Shown: positions 34,448-45,230 of the stretch, in pieces | Numbering within the stretch: the stretch's first letter is position 1 | Layout of the letters: each line of letters opens with the position of its first letter | Source: Ailanthus altissimus | Taxonomy: Eukaryota; Streptophyta; Magnoliopsida; Sapindales; Simaroubaceae | Assembly (NCBI GenBank): GCA_946807835.1 | Contig: CAMPEX010000001.1 | Span: forward strand, 5,161,001-5,225,000 | Direction of reading: 5' to 3' | Length of the DNA: 64,000 bases | Program-made: the position numbers and the translations under genes | Notes under the pieces: model-generated | Databases searched by the model: none | What the model was told of the DNA's origin: nothing | What the model saw: the letters and a program-made list of their open reading frames with translations, nothing else

Positions 34448-34522
34448 TAGTGCTATTATCAGGGATTGAACTTAGGTCACCTGTGTGACAGGCGGAAATA
34501 CTCACCACTATACTACAACAAC
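34448..34522 (-). other. Full-length antisense copy of primer tRNA-Asp(GUC), reverse-transcribed
   Basis: All 75 positions align without a gap to the reverse complement of mature plant tRNA-Asp as I know it, from the CCA end (TAG for TGG) through the TPsiC arm, anticodon (GAC in antisense) and D arm to the 5' nucleotide. I count 16 differences; 15 are C-to-T or G-to-A. The start lies exactly 6 bp after the LTR, as in the functional PBS at 2953. Nuclear plant tRNA genes do not encode CCA, so this came from a mature tRNA. It is not a functional tRNA gene. Confidence 0.92.
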
Positions 34523-34628
34523 AAATTTAAATAATTTAAAATAAGAAGAACAAAATTAAATAACGGATCAAATTAGATGAACAAAGATGTCATTCTCCCT
34601 TGTTTTTATTCTTAATTATTGGAGGTAT
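34523..34628 (+). repeat. Right copy of the 106-bp direct duplication
   Basis: It is the gapless counterpart of 31645-31750 and starts immediately after the last base of the antisense tRNA. Confidence 0.85.
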
Positions 34629-35271
34629 CCCAAGAAATGTAAATACCTTTCACCCAGCTTTAAGAGTTGAAGGCACATTTTTTTTAATGGAGGTTAATTG
34701 TTTGAATGATAAGTTATTCCAATCATATATATATGTAGAAAATGTCAACCTTGGGATTTGATTGCATGTAGAATGATTATTCACTCCCATATTTCTCTAG
34801 CAAAATTCATTGACAAGGAAAAGGAATCAATGTAATTATAATGGCTGAGGAAATTTTGCTCGAAGACCAACAACAACAATTCATTGACACTTTCTCCAGC
34901 TCAATGAGTTACGAGTTGGACTAGTCCTTATCTTTAGTTCAGAGAAGCAAAAACTGCAGACCTTTCAGCAGTACGAAAGTAATGGCCATGGCTTTTACTA
35001 TATTTAACAACAAAGCAAATCCCATTAAACTTATATGCGGGGACAAGGTCAACACATTATGCACACAGAATATGTGATTTGGTAATATTGAACGAGAGCT
35101 ATTAGCTAGGAACATTGGGCTAGTAATATTCAAGGTGGATATAAAATTTAAAGGATAAAATAATTTTTTTTCAAAATGTTAAATTTTAATTATATAAATA
35201 TTATGTGTAGAAAAATATTTTAAAAGTGAAATATTAAAATATTTATTTTTAAAAAATAAAATAGTAAATTT
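34629..35271. other. Unassigned AT-rich DNA
   Basis: I recognise no gene or repeat here. It may be older host DNA between the composite insert and the Tat-type LTR. Confidence 0.5.
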
Positions 35272-35300
35272 TGTTGGGTTTATTAGTAATAAACCCAACA
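35272..35300. repeat. Perfect 29-nt palindrome at the Tat LTR start
   Basis: Two 14-nt arms, TGTTGGGTTTATTA and its exact reverse complement, flank a single G. The first arm carries the LTR-terminal TGTTGGG. Confidence 0.9.
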
Positions 35301-36289
35301 GCCCACCCTACTTAAGGATAAAGTCTACAATATTTTAAAGCAAACATTGGGCCCAAAAAAGAATAAACCAAACCCACTAAGGATAAATAACCTAAAAGCT
35401 AAGTTTGAATAAGAGAAAGCGGTTGGATTAAATCACTTTAAAAGTCCAAGAGAGTAAAAAGAACAAATTACCCTAAAGAAAAGTAAAAAGACCAAATTAT
35501 CTAAGAGATATAAGAGTATGAATACACTTCTTTCTTTGTCTTCAATTTTAATTTTGTTTAAGCATGAACTCTATTAATGATATCTTCTATCTGTTATATG
35601 ATTAATACTTTATCACATGGATGCATAATGATAAGATGATAGGGATCATTATTTTATCGCAAACATAACTACATTCTTTATGAATCAAACTCTGTCACTT
35701 TACATTATAAAAAGCATGCACACTTTCATTTGAAATTCATTTGTAAAATAATTGAAAGGGCATTTATATACATTCAGAAAATAGAGAAATATAAGAACAT
35801 TCAATATCCTCTTGCTTGAAACACTTCACACACCGCACGCTTATATTAATCATATACTAACTTGAGCGTTGAATTTTTTTTTTTTTTTTTTGCAGGAGGA
35901 TGACGCTCTTATTAGATAATTTGTGGCAATTTAAAGAGCTAAGAGGTAATTTCTGGAGTGTTCCGAGTTTGGAGCTTTCGATAGCGCCGTTTGTGGAAAA
36001 CTACCAGAATAAAAAGCCAACCATTTCAGAAGTCATCATGATAGGCAACAACCTGAAATTAACAGAATCTAGAGCTAGTGATGGAGGCCTCATCCCTCCT
36101 AATGGAGATAATCTCCTTATGTATATGCCAGGGATCTTGGTTAATATCTTGAAAGAATTGAAAGATTCATACAAGGAAAACCAAGAGCTCTGCAGTCGTC
36201 TAAAAGCCTTAGAAATTGGAAGAAGCTTCTTAAATGACTATGAATAGCTTTCACCAAGGGACAAGCAGACTAGGAATCCTCAATAATCC

Positions 36290-36900
36290 TTTAAGAACTT
36301 TGAAGGGAAAGGGATGGTAGAATTGTTTGAGGAACTGAGGTGGAAGTAGTAACAAAAAGGTTCTCCAAAGAAGAGGAGTTCAAAGCATCCATTTTAAAAA
36401 AGATATGAGAGTTGTATGAAAAGGGTCTAAAACATAGAAACCTAGATGATACAATTTCTCTAGTGAGAAAGGCCAACCGGGTTCCTTTCATAGAAAAGAT
36501 CAAGAAGGCTAAAAGACCAAGAAAATTTGTGTTGTCAAATTTCACTCCCTATGATGGATCAGGGGACCTTGAGGAACACGTCTTCTACTTTAATTTAGAG
36601 ATGATCATGCACAACGGGGACAAGGCCCTGAAGTGCATAGTTTTTCTTTCCAGCCTCAAGGGTACAGCCTAAAGTTGGTTCCATCGATTAAAGGAGAATT
36701 CTATCACCTCATTCAAGAAACTTACTACAACCTTCATTACACAGTATATTCAGAACAAGAAGAAAAGAAGACCACGTCAGACTTGTTCTTCATGAGACAA
36801 GCTAAAAACAAATCTACGACAGGCTTTATGAATAGATTCAACAAGAAGCTGAGTGAAATCGAAAGCTACGACTCCAAGATAGTAACCTAGGCCCATAATA
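36290..36900 (+). pseudogene. Gag of the plus-strand Tat element
   Basis: The segment FTPYDGSGDLEEHVFYF around 36540-36590 is the conserved Gag core of this clade. A SWFHRL segment after a stop and MNRFNKKLSEIE near 36830 continue it. At least one stop (36670) and a frameshift separate the two open stretches, 36412-36672 and 36633-36890. Confidence 0.75.
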
Positions 36901-37739
36901 AAGTAATCAAACCACCCACTGCTTACTATAGATACTGAGTTTAAAATAATTTCACATATTTCAAATTATTAAACCAAAAATCAGAGCAGTGGATTCGACA
37001 AGAAGAGGATACATCCTTGATGATGAAGGGAAATTCAATGATAACCACCTGAAATGAGGATCAACCATCCCATAACAAAAGGAACAAAAAAAAATAAAGA
37101 CATTCGAATATTCAGAAAGCCAAGGCTGATAGAGATTTCAGACCACTTGAAAGGCCTTAGTAAGACATGCCTATTTCATAAAGAGAAATGACATGATTGT
37201 CCATATGCCTATCATTGAAGAGGCAAATGATTATCCACATGCCTATCATTGAGGAGGCAAATCAATGCCCTGATAAGGAACAGACTCCTTGAGGAGTTCT
37301 AGTTGAAAGAAGAGCCAGATAAGGTAAAATAAGACCCTTTCAAAAGAAATAAAAGCTTATAGGGGAAAGAAAACAGAAGCATATAACATAGCAGCTAAAG
37401 CTATAGATATAGTACATGGATCCATGTATGAATCCATATACTTGTACTACGAGAAAGGCTTCCCATAATTAAAGGGTTGTAAAAAGATAGAAGCCTATCA
37501 CAGAATCAGAAGAGGCGATAGCTACCTTAGTAATGGTAAACCAACACGTGATAGACATGCTATATGGGAGGCCTTCAAAAGAAGAAGAGATGAACAATGT
37601 AGACCATTATTCCAGAAGGCTTTCAAGATACAAAAATCAAGCATAAAAGAGGCCACAACACCTACAATGATGACTATAGAACAAGATCCAAGGTAGATCA
37701 CTTTCTCCAAATAAAACTTAACTGACATCATGTTATAAC

Positions 37740-37860
37740 ACCCAGACCCTTTAGTTATATCCTTAAATATAGATAGGAATGTCGTTCAGATGGTGCTAGT
37801 GGATGGAGGAAGAAATGCATATATCATGCTTTAGGATACATTTAAGAGAATGAGACTAAT
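37740..37860 (+). pseudogene. Protease of the plus-strand Tat element
   Basis: VLVDGGRNAYIML is the active-site segment of Tat proteases (DGG where others have D(S/T)G), followed by a stop and DTFKRM. The domain is broken. Confidence 0.6.
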
Positions 37861-38394
37861 AGAACAAAACATCTGTAGATGTCAACCTGAACTTGTAGCA
37901 TTTGAAGGATCCAGTGTACAAGTCAAGGGGTTATAATGTTGCTTGTTGTAGATGCTAAAAAGGTGTTGAATATCAACTACTTGATAATGGATGCTCTATC
38001 AGCATACAATATAATTGTGGAAAGATTCTAGATCTACTATATAGAAGTAGTACCTTTCACCCTTTACCAAGTGGTAATGTGTATGTCAACGAATAGAAGA
38101 GGAACAATGGATATTAAAGGAAAGCAGGTTAGAGAAAGACAATGTTATGTCAACTCACTATAACCTCCTAAATTGACCAGCAAGAACCCTATTATAGGAG
38201 AAGAGCATTCCAAAGATCTAAGAGAAGGACCAAGAAAAGAAAAGGATACCCGACTCCAACAATTAGGGGATCTATAGGAGCAATAGCAACTACAAGATGT
38301 CTGGTCGAAGGCACTACCTTAAGAGAAAGAAAAGACGAAAAAATACATCCCTCCTCACATGGAAGAAACAAAAGAGTTAGCACTTGATCCCTCA

Positions 38395-38700
38395 TAATTA
38401 GACAGGAAAGTGAGGATCGGAACTATGTTGAGTAAGGACGAGAAGGAATTCTTGATCAAACTCTTGCAACATAACCAAGATGTATTTGCATGGTCACATA
38501 AAGACATGCCTCAGATTGATCCAGAAATCATAACAAAGAAGCTTAGCATATGGAAAGACTTCTAACCCATGAAAAAGAAACAACAAAGGTTTATAGTAGA
38601 GAGAAACAGGATAATCAGTAAGGAATTAGACGGACTCCTCGAAGTAGGCTTCATCAGGGAAGTTCACTGCCCAGAGTGGTTGTAAAACATTATTGCTGTG
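38395..38700 (+). pseudogene. N-terminal reverse transcriptase of the plus-strand Tat element
   Basis: Readable motifs are HNQDVFAWSHKDMPQIDP, a KKQQRF segment, LLEVGFIREVHCPEWL and NIIAV. The frame is interrupted by stops and ends at the insertion site. The catalytic part is absent. Confidence 0.75.
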
Positions 38701-41700
38701 TGATAAGGGCATATTTGTTATATATTTTCTCATATTTTATTTTAATATTTAGTGTTTTATGAGAATAAATGGCTATTTATGTGCATTATTGTTATTTATA
38801 GGGACTTGAATGAAATAAGAAAATCAGAAAAAAAAAAAATGTTTAAGTCGCAGTTTAGCCCTTGCGCCAACTCGCCACCGCACCAGCAATAACCCAGTGC
38901 TCTAGTGCCAGCACCTCATCGCTTTAGTGGTGAGGCCTTTTACACGCAGTGCCCCAGCGACAACAACATAGCGCGCCAGCGGTAGTATGATTCCTAATCC
39001 ATTAAAAATTGAGATTTTCAATCTCAAATCAATCCTTATAAAAGGCCATTCGTCCCCAGCCTTTAGAGAACATCGAAGAACATCAAGAACATACAACATA
39101 AGTCTTAGAGAGCAATGGGAGCTTAATCGAAGCAGCCATAGAAAAAGATTCAAGGCGTTCTTGGGCATCAAGAGTATCTTAGACAGTGCAATCAAGAGCA
39201 ATTCTACATCTATATCGGTTTGTATTAATTATATCATGATTTCCTATTATTTTTACCGCTATTCTCTTGTAGCCATGAACTAAATTTCTTTCTAAGGTTG
39301 ATACTTGAACTCAATATTTGTGCTTAATTGCCATATCTTTTTAATATTTAACAAACTTAGTTCTTTATTATTCAAATTACTTATTCTTAATACTTCAATA
39401 TATATGGCCAATATTGTTAGGGTTAGTGCTTACGTGCCATCCCTGAATATACATATACTTGTGTATTTATACAAGTGTAAATTTTTATTAAATCATTAAT
39501 ACCCATTTATATGGTATTATGCAATGTAACGTTACACACATTGAAGATCTGAAGAAGTTTGGATTAGATCTAAAAGAGTTTAGATAAGGGCTTATGGTTA
39601 GCCATGCTGAAAAATATAAATGTTAAATGTTAGCACAGTTAAGTGTTAGCTGGTTATGATACTCAGCACATCCAAGAGTTGGAGCCTTGTCTGTAATGGG
39701 ACATAGACCTAGGAATATACTAGTAACTGTATAGTTGTAAGAGTTGTAATTAGGTGCCAGAAAATACTAGTTGCGCAAGTATGTTCTTGAATAATTGTCC
39801 CTAATCTATTTCTGTTGATGCGAGTCTGTCGGTGGATACCTTTATATATAGATCAGCATATGTCATACCTATAGGGTATAGATGGTCGTTTCTAGCCAAC
39901 CGTGAGCTTGGAGCTCGTATTGATATATGGGTATCCAGTTAGGATTGGATATGAGACAGACTTATAAGGGCCTCCGATAGACATCCTATATAAGCTGTTA
40001 ACAGAGGGTCCTCTCAAGTTGAGTAGTATACGTGGTCCTTTGACCTGAGTGCCACGGTGGGCTTGTAAATAATCCACCATACTTTGGTTCCACGCATGTC
40101 ACAGACCTTTCATTATATGACCGTTGGGTGTTGTTGGGTATGGTCCGATGCTTATGGAGTCTGGTGTGTACAGATATGGGATCCGTCAGCTCGTATAGGG
40201 AGTTCAATATCTAGATGCTTTGAAACTGTATCTCAAAAAATCTTATGGTCACAAGTATCAATCTCGAAAAAGACTTCCGTTAGGGTAGAGCAATATGGTA
40301 AAAGAGTTTACATATATTGTTCAGTGAGATGCTAGTCTGGAGATAAGACATTGATGAGCACTAGAGGATTTAATGGTGATAATCTATATCCCCGTACATC
40401 TAGGATATCATGACAGAAGAACTATACGTATGTGTTGTAACCTCAACTTGTATGGTTTAACGCGCTGATTTGTATATCCACGACCTGTTTGTGGGGCATT
40501 GCTCACAAACTCATAGAATAGTTCCATTTGATGAATCGAACATAGGACTTAGGGAGTCCCGTGATATGGAGTGTACTCGTTATGCACTAGGGCAGCGTGC
40601 TAGATTAAATTGTTTAATCCAGCAATATTCAGTACTACCACTGGAACGCATACGTGTCTGTATTTAAGTGCTAAATATAATAATTAGTTAATAATTGTTA
40701 TTTACTAATTATATAAGGACACATGACGTATTTTAGACCTTTAGTTAAGTTTATCCAAGTGTGAGATTTGGTGGGACCCACTAAGGGTAAACTTGGTAAC
40801 TATTTATAAGGGGAAAATGGTCATTTCTTACTTTAATTATTTAATAATTAAATAATTAAAATATCTCTCTTATTATATTATATAATATATTATTATTATT
40901 TATATTATATTATATTATTATTATATTATATATATATAAAGAGACAGAAAGAAAAAGTGTGTGTGTGTAGAGTGTTTGGCCATTTGGCCGAGAGAAAGAA
41001 AGAAAGAAATGGAGAGGAGAAAGAGAAAGAAGAAGAAGAAGAAGAAGAAAAATAAGGGAAAATGAAACAAAGTGAAATTGTTTCATTTTTCTCTATGGTG
41101 TCTTGGAAGCAATTCAGAATTGTTTCAGCCTCAATTTCTTATTCTTTAAGAGAAAATGATATAAACACACACCGACCATTTTGGGGATTAAGAGTTAATC
41201 CTATGCTGAATATAGGACTGCTATTCTAGCTCACCAAGCCCACCGAGTTGGTGACTAGAACTGTCCACGAGTTGGTCTCTATGCGGACTCTAGAAAAATA
41301 CGTGTATAATATTACACATTGAGGTGAGTTCTCAAAATTTCTAATATATTAATGTGATTAATATATTTCATTTATTGTGTTTATTGTTTAATTTCACGCT
41401 TCCGTCGTGTATTATATGTATAGGATACGTATATTAGGCACTAGACATAATTACACATGCATACACCCACATGTACTAAATCGCTGCTAAAAAATATATG
41501 GTGAATGAATTGATAATATTTTTGATAAACTTAGAAGAGGAATCATTATATTTAGACCGAGATAATTTGATGCACGATTATAGAGTAACATTCAATGTTG
41601 CATATGCAAGTTTCAAATTAGGATATGGATATTCCTAATTAGCATGTATGATCAATAAGACCTAATTTTAATAAATCTTAATTTATTACAAGCACTATAA

Positions 41701-42073
41701 AAATATGGGTATTTGGTAAATTAAAGTATACTTGCGTGACCTTGGAAGAGGCTTGTGAATACATTAGTGTCTTGGTCAATAACAAGAACAAAGGGAATTA
41801 AATAGCATATTGAGGGATAGTATTAACCTTAGATTTTCTCTATATTGCTATCCTCCAAATCTCTTTATATTGTGTCCTTACTTTTATATTTTCTACATTC
41901 ATTCTTATATTTTTATTTTTCTAAATAATTACTAGAAAGACATAATTTTAGTACTTGGTTAAAAAGAATATATTATCCATGTGGGTTCGACATTCGACTA
42001 TTTTGTCCCTTTATTACTTACATACGATAGTGTATACTTGCACTCAATTTTAAAATATAGAATCATCTAATCA
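38701..42073 (+). mobile_element. Solo LTR of the tandem family, split by a nested insertion
   Basis: It starts TGATAAGGGC and ends ...CTAATCA. It is related over its length to the LTR at 1512, including the decayed GC-rich array (about 38846-38985) and TATAAAAG at 39037-39044. Without the nested element it is about 1290 bp. A perfect 5-bp target duplication CTGTG flanks it (38696-38700 and 42074-42078). No internal region remains, so it is a recombined solo LTR. Confidence 0.88.
39415..41492 (+). mobile_element. Solo LTR-like insertion, family S copy 1 (about 2.1 kb)
   Basis: It starts TGTTAGGGTTAGTGCTTACG and is flanked by AATAT (39410-39414, 41493-41497). Removing it restores the host LTR reading GGCCAATATATGG. 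Inside are an AT-repeat stretch (about 40860-40940), TATATATATAAAG, a (GAA)n tract (about 41025-41055), and the hairpin GAAGCAATTC/GAATTGTTTC (41106-41126). No coding sequence is credible. It is homologous to 52167-54728 and 59390-61505. Confidence 0.8.
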
Positions 42074-42074
42074 C

Positions 42075-43363
42075 TGTGTGAATTCTATGCTAAGCACAAT
42101 TGCATGCTATTGGCAATAAATAATAGAATGTCGATCCCACGAGAAGTTTGTGTATTATTCTTAATCAAGTACTAAAATTGTGTCTCCTTGTATTTATCCA
42201 GACAAATGGAAATTTGATTTGTGAATGTTAAAACTAATCACTAACTTTACAAATCAATCTTAATTGTGTAAGTAGTATAAAGCCTAATCACTATATGAAG
42301 AGTATATAGAACTATAATTATTAATCACTCAGTTAAATTTTGGCCACCACATGAAGCTAATCATAAGTATCTTTCAATGGTCGAGTGATTATACCTTAAT
42401 CTACCAAAATTTTATATTCCTATTGTAATTCGAATAAATCAAGGTTCATTATGAACAAGGATTATTGACCATGTATGCCATATAGGTATATTCCTATCCT
42501 ATATTGAAACTCACAACCATTACGTTGTGATCATGCATTAATTTGTCTAGGTCTAAACATTAGTATGCATTTTCCAAGTTTATCCTAATATTTTCTAATC
42601 ATCTAATAACTCATCAAGTATATAAAAAGCATTAAGAACAAACAACTTGAATAATAAATTAAATTCATAACAATGAGAATCAAATAATTCAATTAAGTTT
42701 ACATAGTGAGTTTAAAACTATAACCCTAGGTAATAAAATTACACCAATATAACAAGAATTTTTTGGCTAAATAACAATAATAAAATATGGTACAACTAAT
42801 CCAAACCAATTTTAAGAAGACAATGAGGCCTCCAATCAATCATTGGCCTTGGTTAAATCCTTTAATGGTTAGTTAAAATGCTCTTGCTTGTGTAATCTAT
42901 TCAAAATAGTTTTAAATGTTATTATTACATAATGTAGGGATTTCTGGGATAGGGACATGTTAAGATTGAGAAAAAATAGATTAGGGATTAGGTTTGGGGT
43001 GGAACTCCTCACTTGGAATCGAAACAGTGGACTTTATAATAAGTCCCAATGCTAAAGCTTTCAATTCTTTAACATTGAGGCGTTCATCCTATATGAATGA
43101 GAGGCTCTGAAGACACTGGAATTTATGCCACATTGTTTATTTTGGATGCCTCGGCGTTGGTACTATGGCAACTCACTATTCACAGTTACTATAGCGATTT
43201 ATATATGTGCCTCAATTTCATTGGATTTTCATCCCTATATGCTCCATTAACCCAAAATCTACAAAATAATAATAAAATACATTAAAAGCCTAATATTCAC
43301 GCTTAAAATAAATAAATGTTAAGTTTACGAAAGCTAAATAATATATGTAAAGTATGCCTATCA
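42075..43363 (-). repeat. 3' LTR of the minus-strand Athila-like element
   Basis: Its ends are TGTGTGAATT and ...GCCTATCA, and it aligns to 47057-48021. It includes AGCGTTG/GGCGTT-type motif remnants near 43075-43165. The TSD of the neighbouring solo LTR overlaps its first four bases. Confidence 0.8.
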
Positions 43364-45186
43364 AAATTTTCCCAAACTTAACAATTTTCTCGTCCTTAAG
43401 TAATGAAAGAGAATAACACACAAAAAAAAAAAAAAACATACATACGAACTCAAACAAATTCAAAAAATCAAAATCATAAAAATAACAAATGGTTGGATTG
43501 ATGATTACACTATTGTCTAAAAAATTGCTTCATTATTCTCAATCCTTTCACAATCAATAAACACTCTAAATAATTGACAAACATCACTATTAAGCACTTT
43601 CATTCTTTCCCATAAGCAATCAACACTGTGTGTGTGAAAAATACGCAATTGTTAACTAAAATTAACCAAGATTAGCTCAAGTGCTCAAGATTGTATAGAA
43701 AAGATGTGCCTCAACATATTTTTAAGCACAAAACACTATAATAAGCTTATTTTTCATACATCTCTCCACTTATACATGTTTAGGTATCTATTAGGTATTA
43801 GCTTGTAATGCATGGTTAAGGTCAAGGTGGGTTATATAGATAAGAATTTAGCTTCATTCACACTATAAACATTAAGCCCTCTTGGCTACCATTTGAACTT
43901 GTTACACTTGATTTAATCTCCCTCCAAACTTAAACCTTTTTACCAACATTGCTTTTATTCATTATTTTGATTTTTTTTTGGAATAATAACTAAATAATAC
44001 TCCCCCAAACTTATAATAATTCCCCTATACTTAAATTAGTGCACATTTACCCAATTTTTTTCTTTTGGCCTTACATAATCATAACTTTACAAATTCCTAG
44101 TATTTCTCATTACACTCAGTGTTTATGGTATTAAGGGTATTTTGGATACTTACATTCAAATTTTAGGTTTATAATGTGATTATTCAAGAAAATAGGTAAT
44201 TCAGGCTCAAAGTGGGTGACTAAAGATAAATATAAATCAAAGGTAGGCTAAAAAGCTCAAACGATGTAAAGATGGCCTAATTTCATCTCCCTATTCATGC
44301 ATTTCTTAGGATTTCGCCTAAGTCGTAATCAAATAAGTTCTAAAGTGTTTGTTTATTCATCTAGATTAGAGTGTACTACTTGAGTATGAGCATCTCTTAA
44401 GCAAAAATTCAACTAACATAAGCTTTATTTAAGGTGCTCGAAAATTGGTGATCATAAACAAGGTCAAATTCTATGTATGTATTAGTGCATGAATCATTTT
44501 GAGTATTTATCATTTCCTAAGGACTTGAAAAATAACTTTTACAGCTATAATCCTCATCATGGACTAGTAATCAACATCATAACTAGCACAAGAAAGACAT
44601 AGCAATTGATAATACAAAAAAAAAAAATTGTTTTACGTAAAAATCAAGTCATATTACTATTGTTTTTCTTCCTCAACTATAAAAGATCAATATAAAAGAT
44701 AACCAACATAAAAATAAAAATAATAAAATTAACATAAAGCAACATAAACAAGGATAAAATGTAAACTGAACATAATATAGAAAATGTTTCCTTACCCTTA
44801 ACTGAAAATATGGTATGGTCCAGATGGTAGCGAAAACAAAATTGAAACTAAAATATACCATAATTTTTGAAATACTGGCTCAGGCATCCCCAAGATCTGC
44901 AAGATTAAATCTCAAATTAGTGTAATCCTCATATCCATGTTTTTTGAGTAAACGTCATGATGCTCTCCTTATAATGCACGGTGTTCATCTTCCCCTAGAT
45001 GAATGCTGAGGTGCTGCAAATATGACACTCTAGCATTGAAGGTCTTGGAATTCACGTTGAAAGGATCTAAAAATGAATGCTGGGGCATTGGCTCGATTCT
45101 ACTCCTTGTTCATAGACTTTACATACTTAAAAAAATAAAAGAAATAATAGTGAGCTAAAACAAAATGGACAACAAAATAAAATTCA
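43364..45186 (-). other. Non-coding 3' internal region of the minus-strand element
   Basis: AT-rich with no gene. On the minus strand it carries AAGTTTGGGGG-type motifs, and near 44995-45095 a decayed GC-rich motif array (AATGCCCCAGCATT-like words), in the same order as in the tandem family. Confidence 0.65.
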
Positions 45187-45230
45187 CCTTAGGTTGCCTT
45201 CCAAGCAACACTTGATTTAACATCATTGGC
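45187..45230 (-). other. Decayed post-coding hairpin motif
   Basis: The minus strand reads GATGTTAAATCAAGTGTTG then CTTGGAAGGCAACCTAAGG, matching the 5695-5730 motif with stem changes. Confidence 0.6.

Larger units (their letters stand above)
31751..34522. mobile_element. Composite Athila-derived insert with LTRs in inverted order and a captured primer tRNA
   Basis: From left to right it holds a complete minus-strand LTR (31752 to about 33095), about 35 bp of filler, a plus-strand PBS/gag 5' fragment (about 33131-33505), a plus-strand LTR lacking U3 (about 33506-34441), a 6-bp spacer, and an antisense full tRNA-Asp (34448-34522). Both outer ends are U5 ends, which no normal integration gives. 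It is flanked by the 106-bp duplication. Confidence 0.8.
35272..38700 (+). mobile_element. Decayed Tat-lineage Ty3/gypsy element, plus strand, 5' LTR to RT
   Basis: An LTR (about 35272-35980) starts TGTTGGG. Toward its end it contains ACTTGAGCGTTG, a phrase typical of Tat LTRs. TAGCGCCGTTTGTGG at the PBS position follows. Gag (about 36290-36900), protease (about 37740-37860) and the N-terminal part of RT (about 38395-38700) come next. It is cut at 38700 by a minus-strand element and a later solo LTR. All frames are broken. Confidence 0.75.

Noticed and set aside
34448..34522. Functional tRNA-Asp gene on the minus strand
   Set aside because: It carries an encoded CCA equivalent, is fused in exact PBS register to an LTR, and has 16 changes, several of which break acceptor and T-arm pairs.
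34523..34628. Right duplication as an independent copy of the fold-back element end
   Set aside because: The match continues 29 bp past the element's end into its unique flank, which an independent insertion would not share.
40860..41055. AT and GAA microsatellites as features of special interest
   Set aside because: These are ordinary low-complexity tracts in the promoter and leader of a solo LTR.
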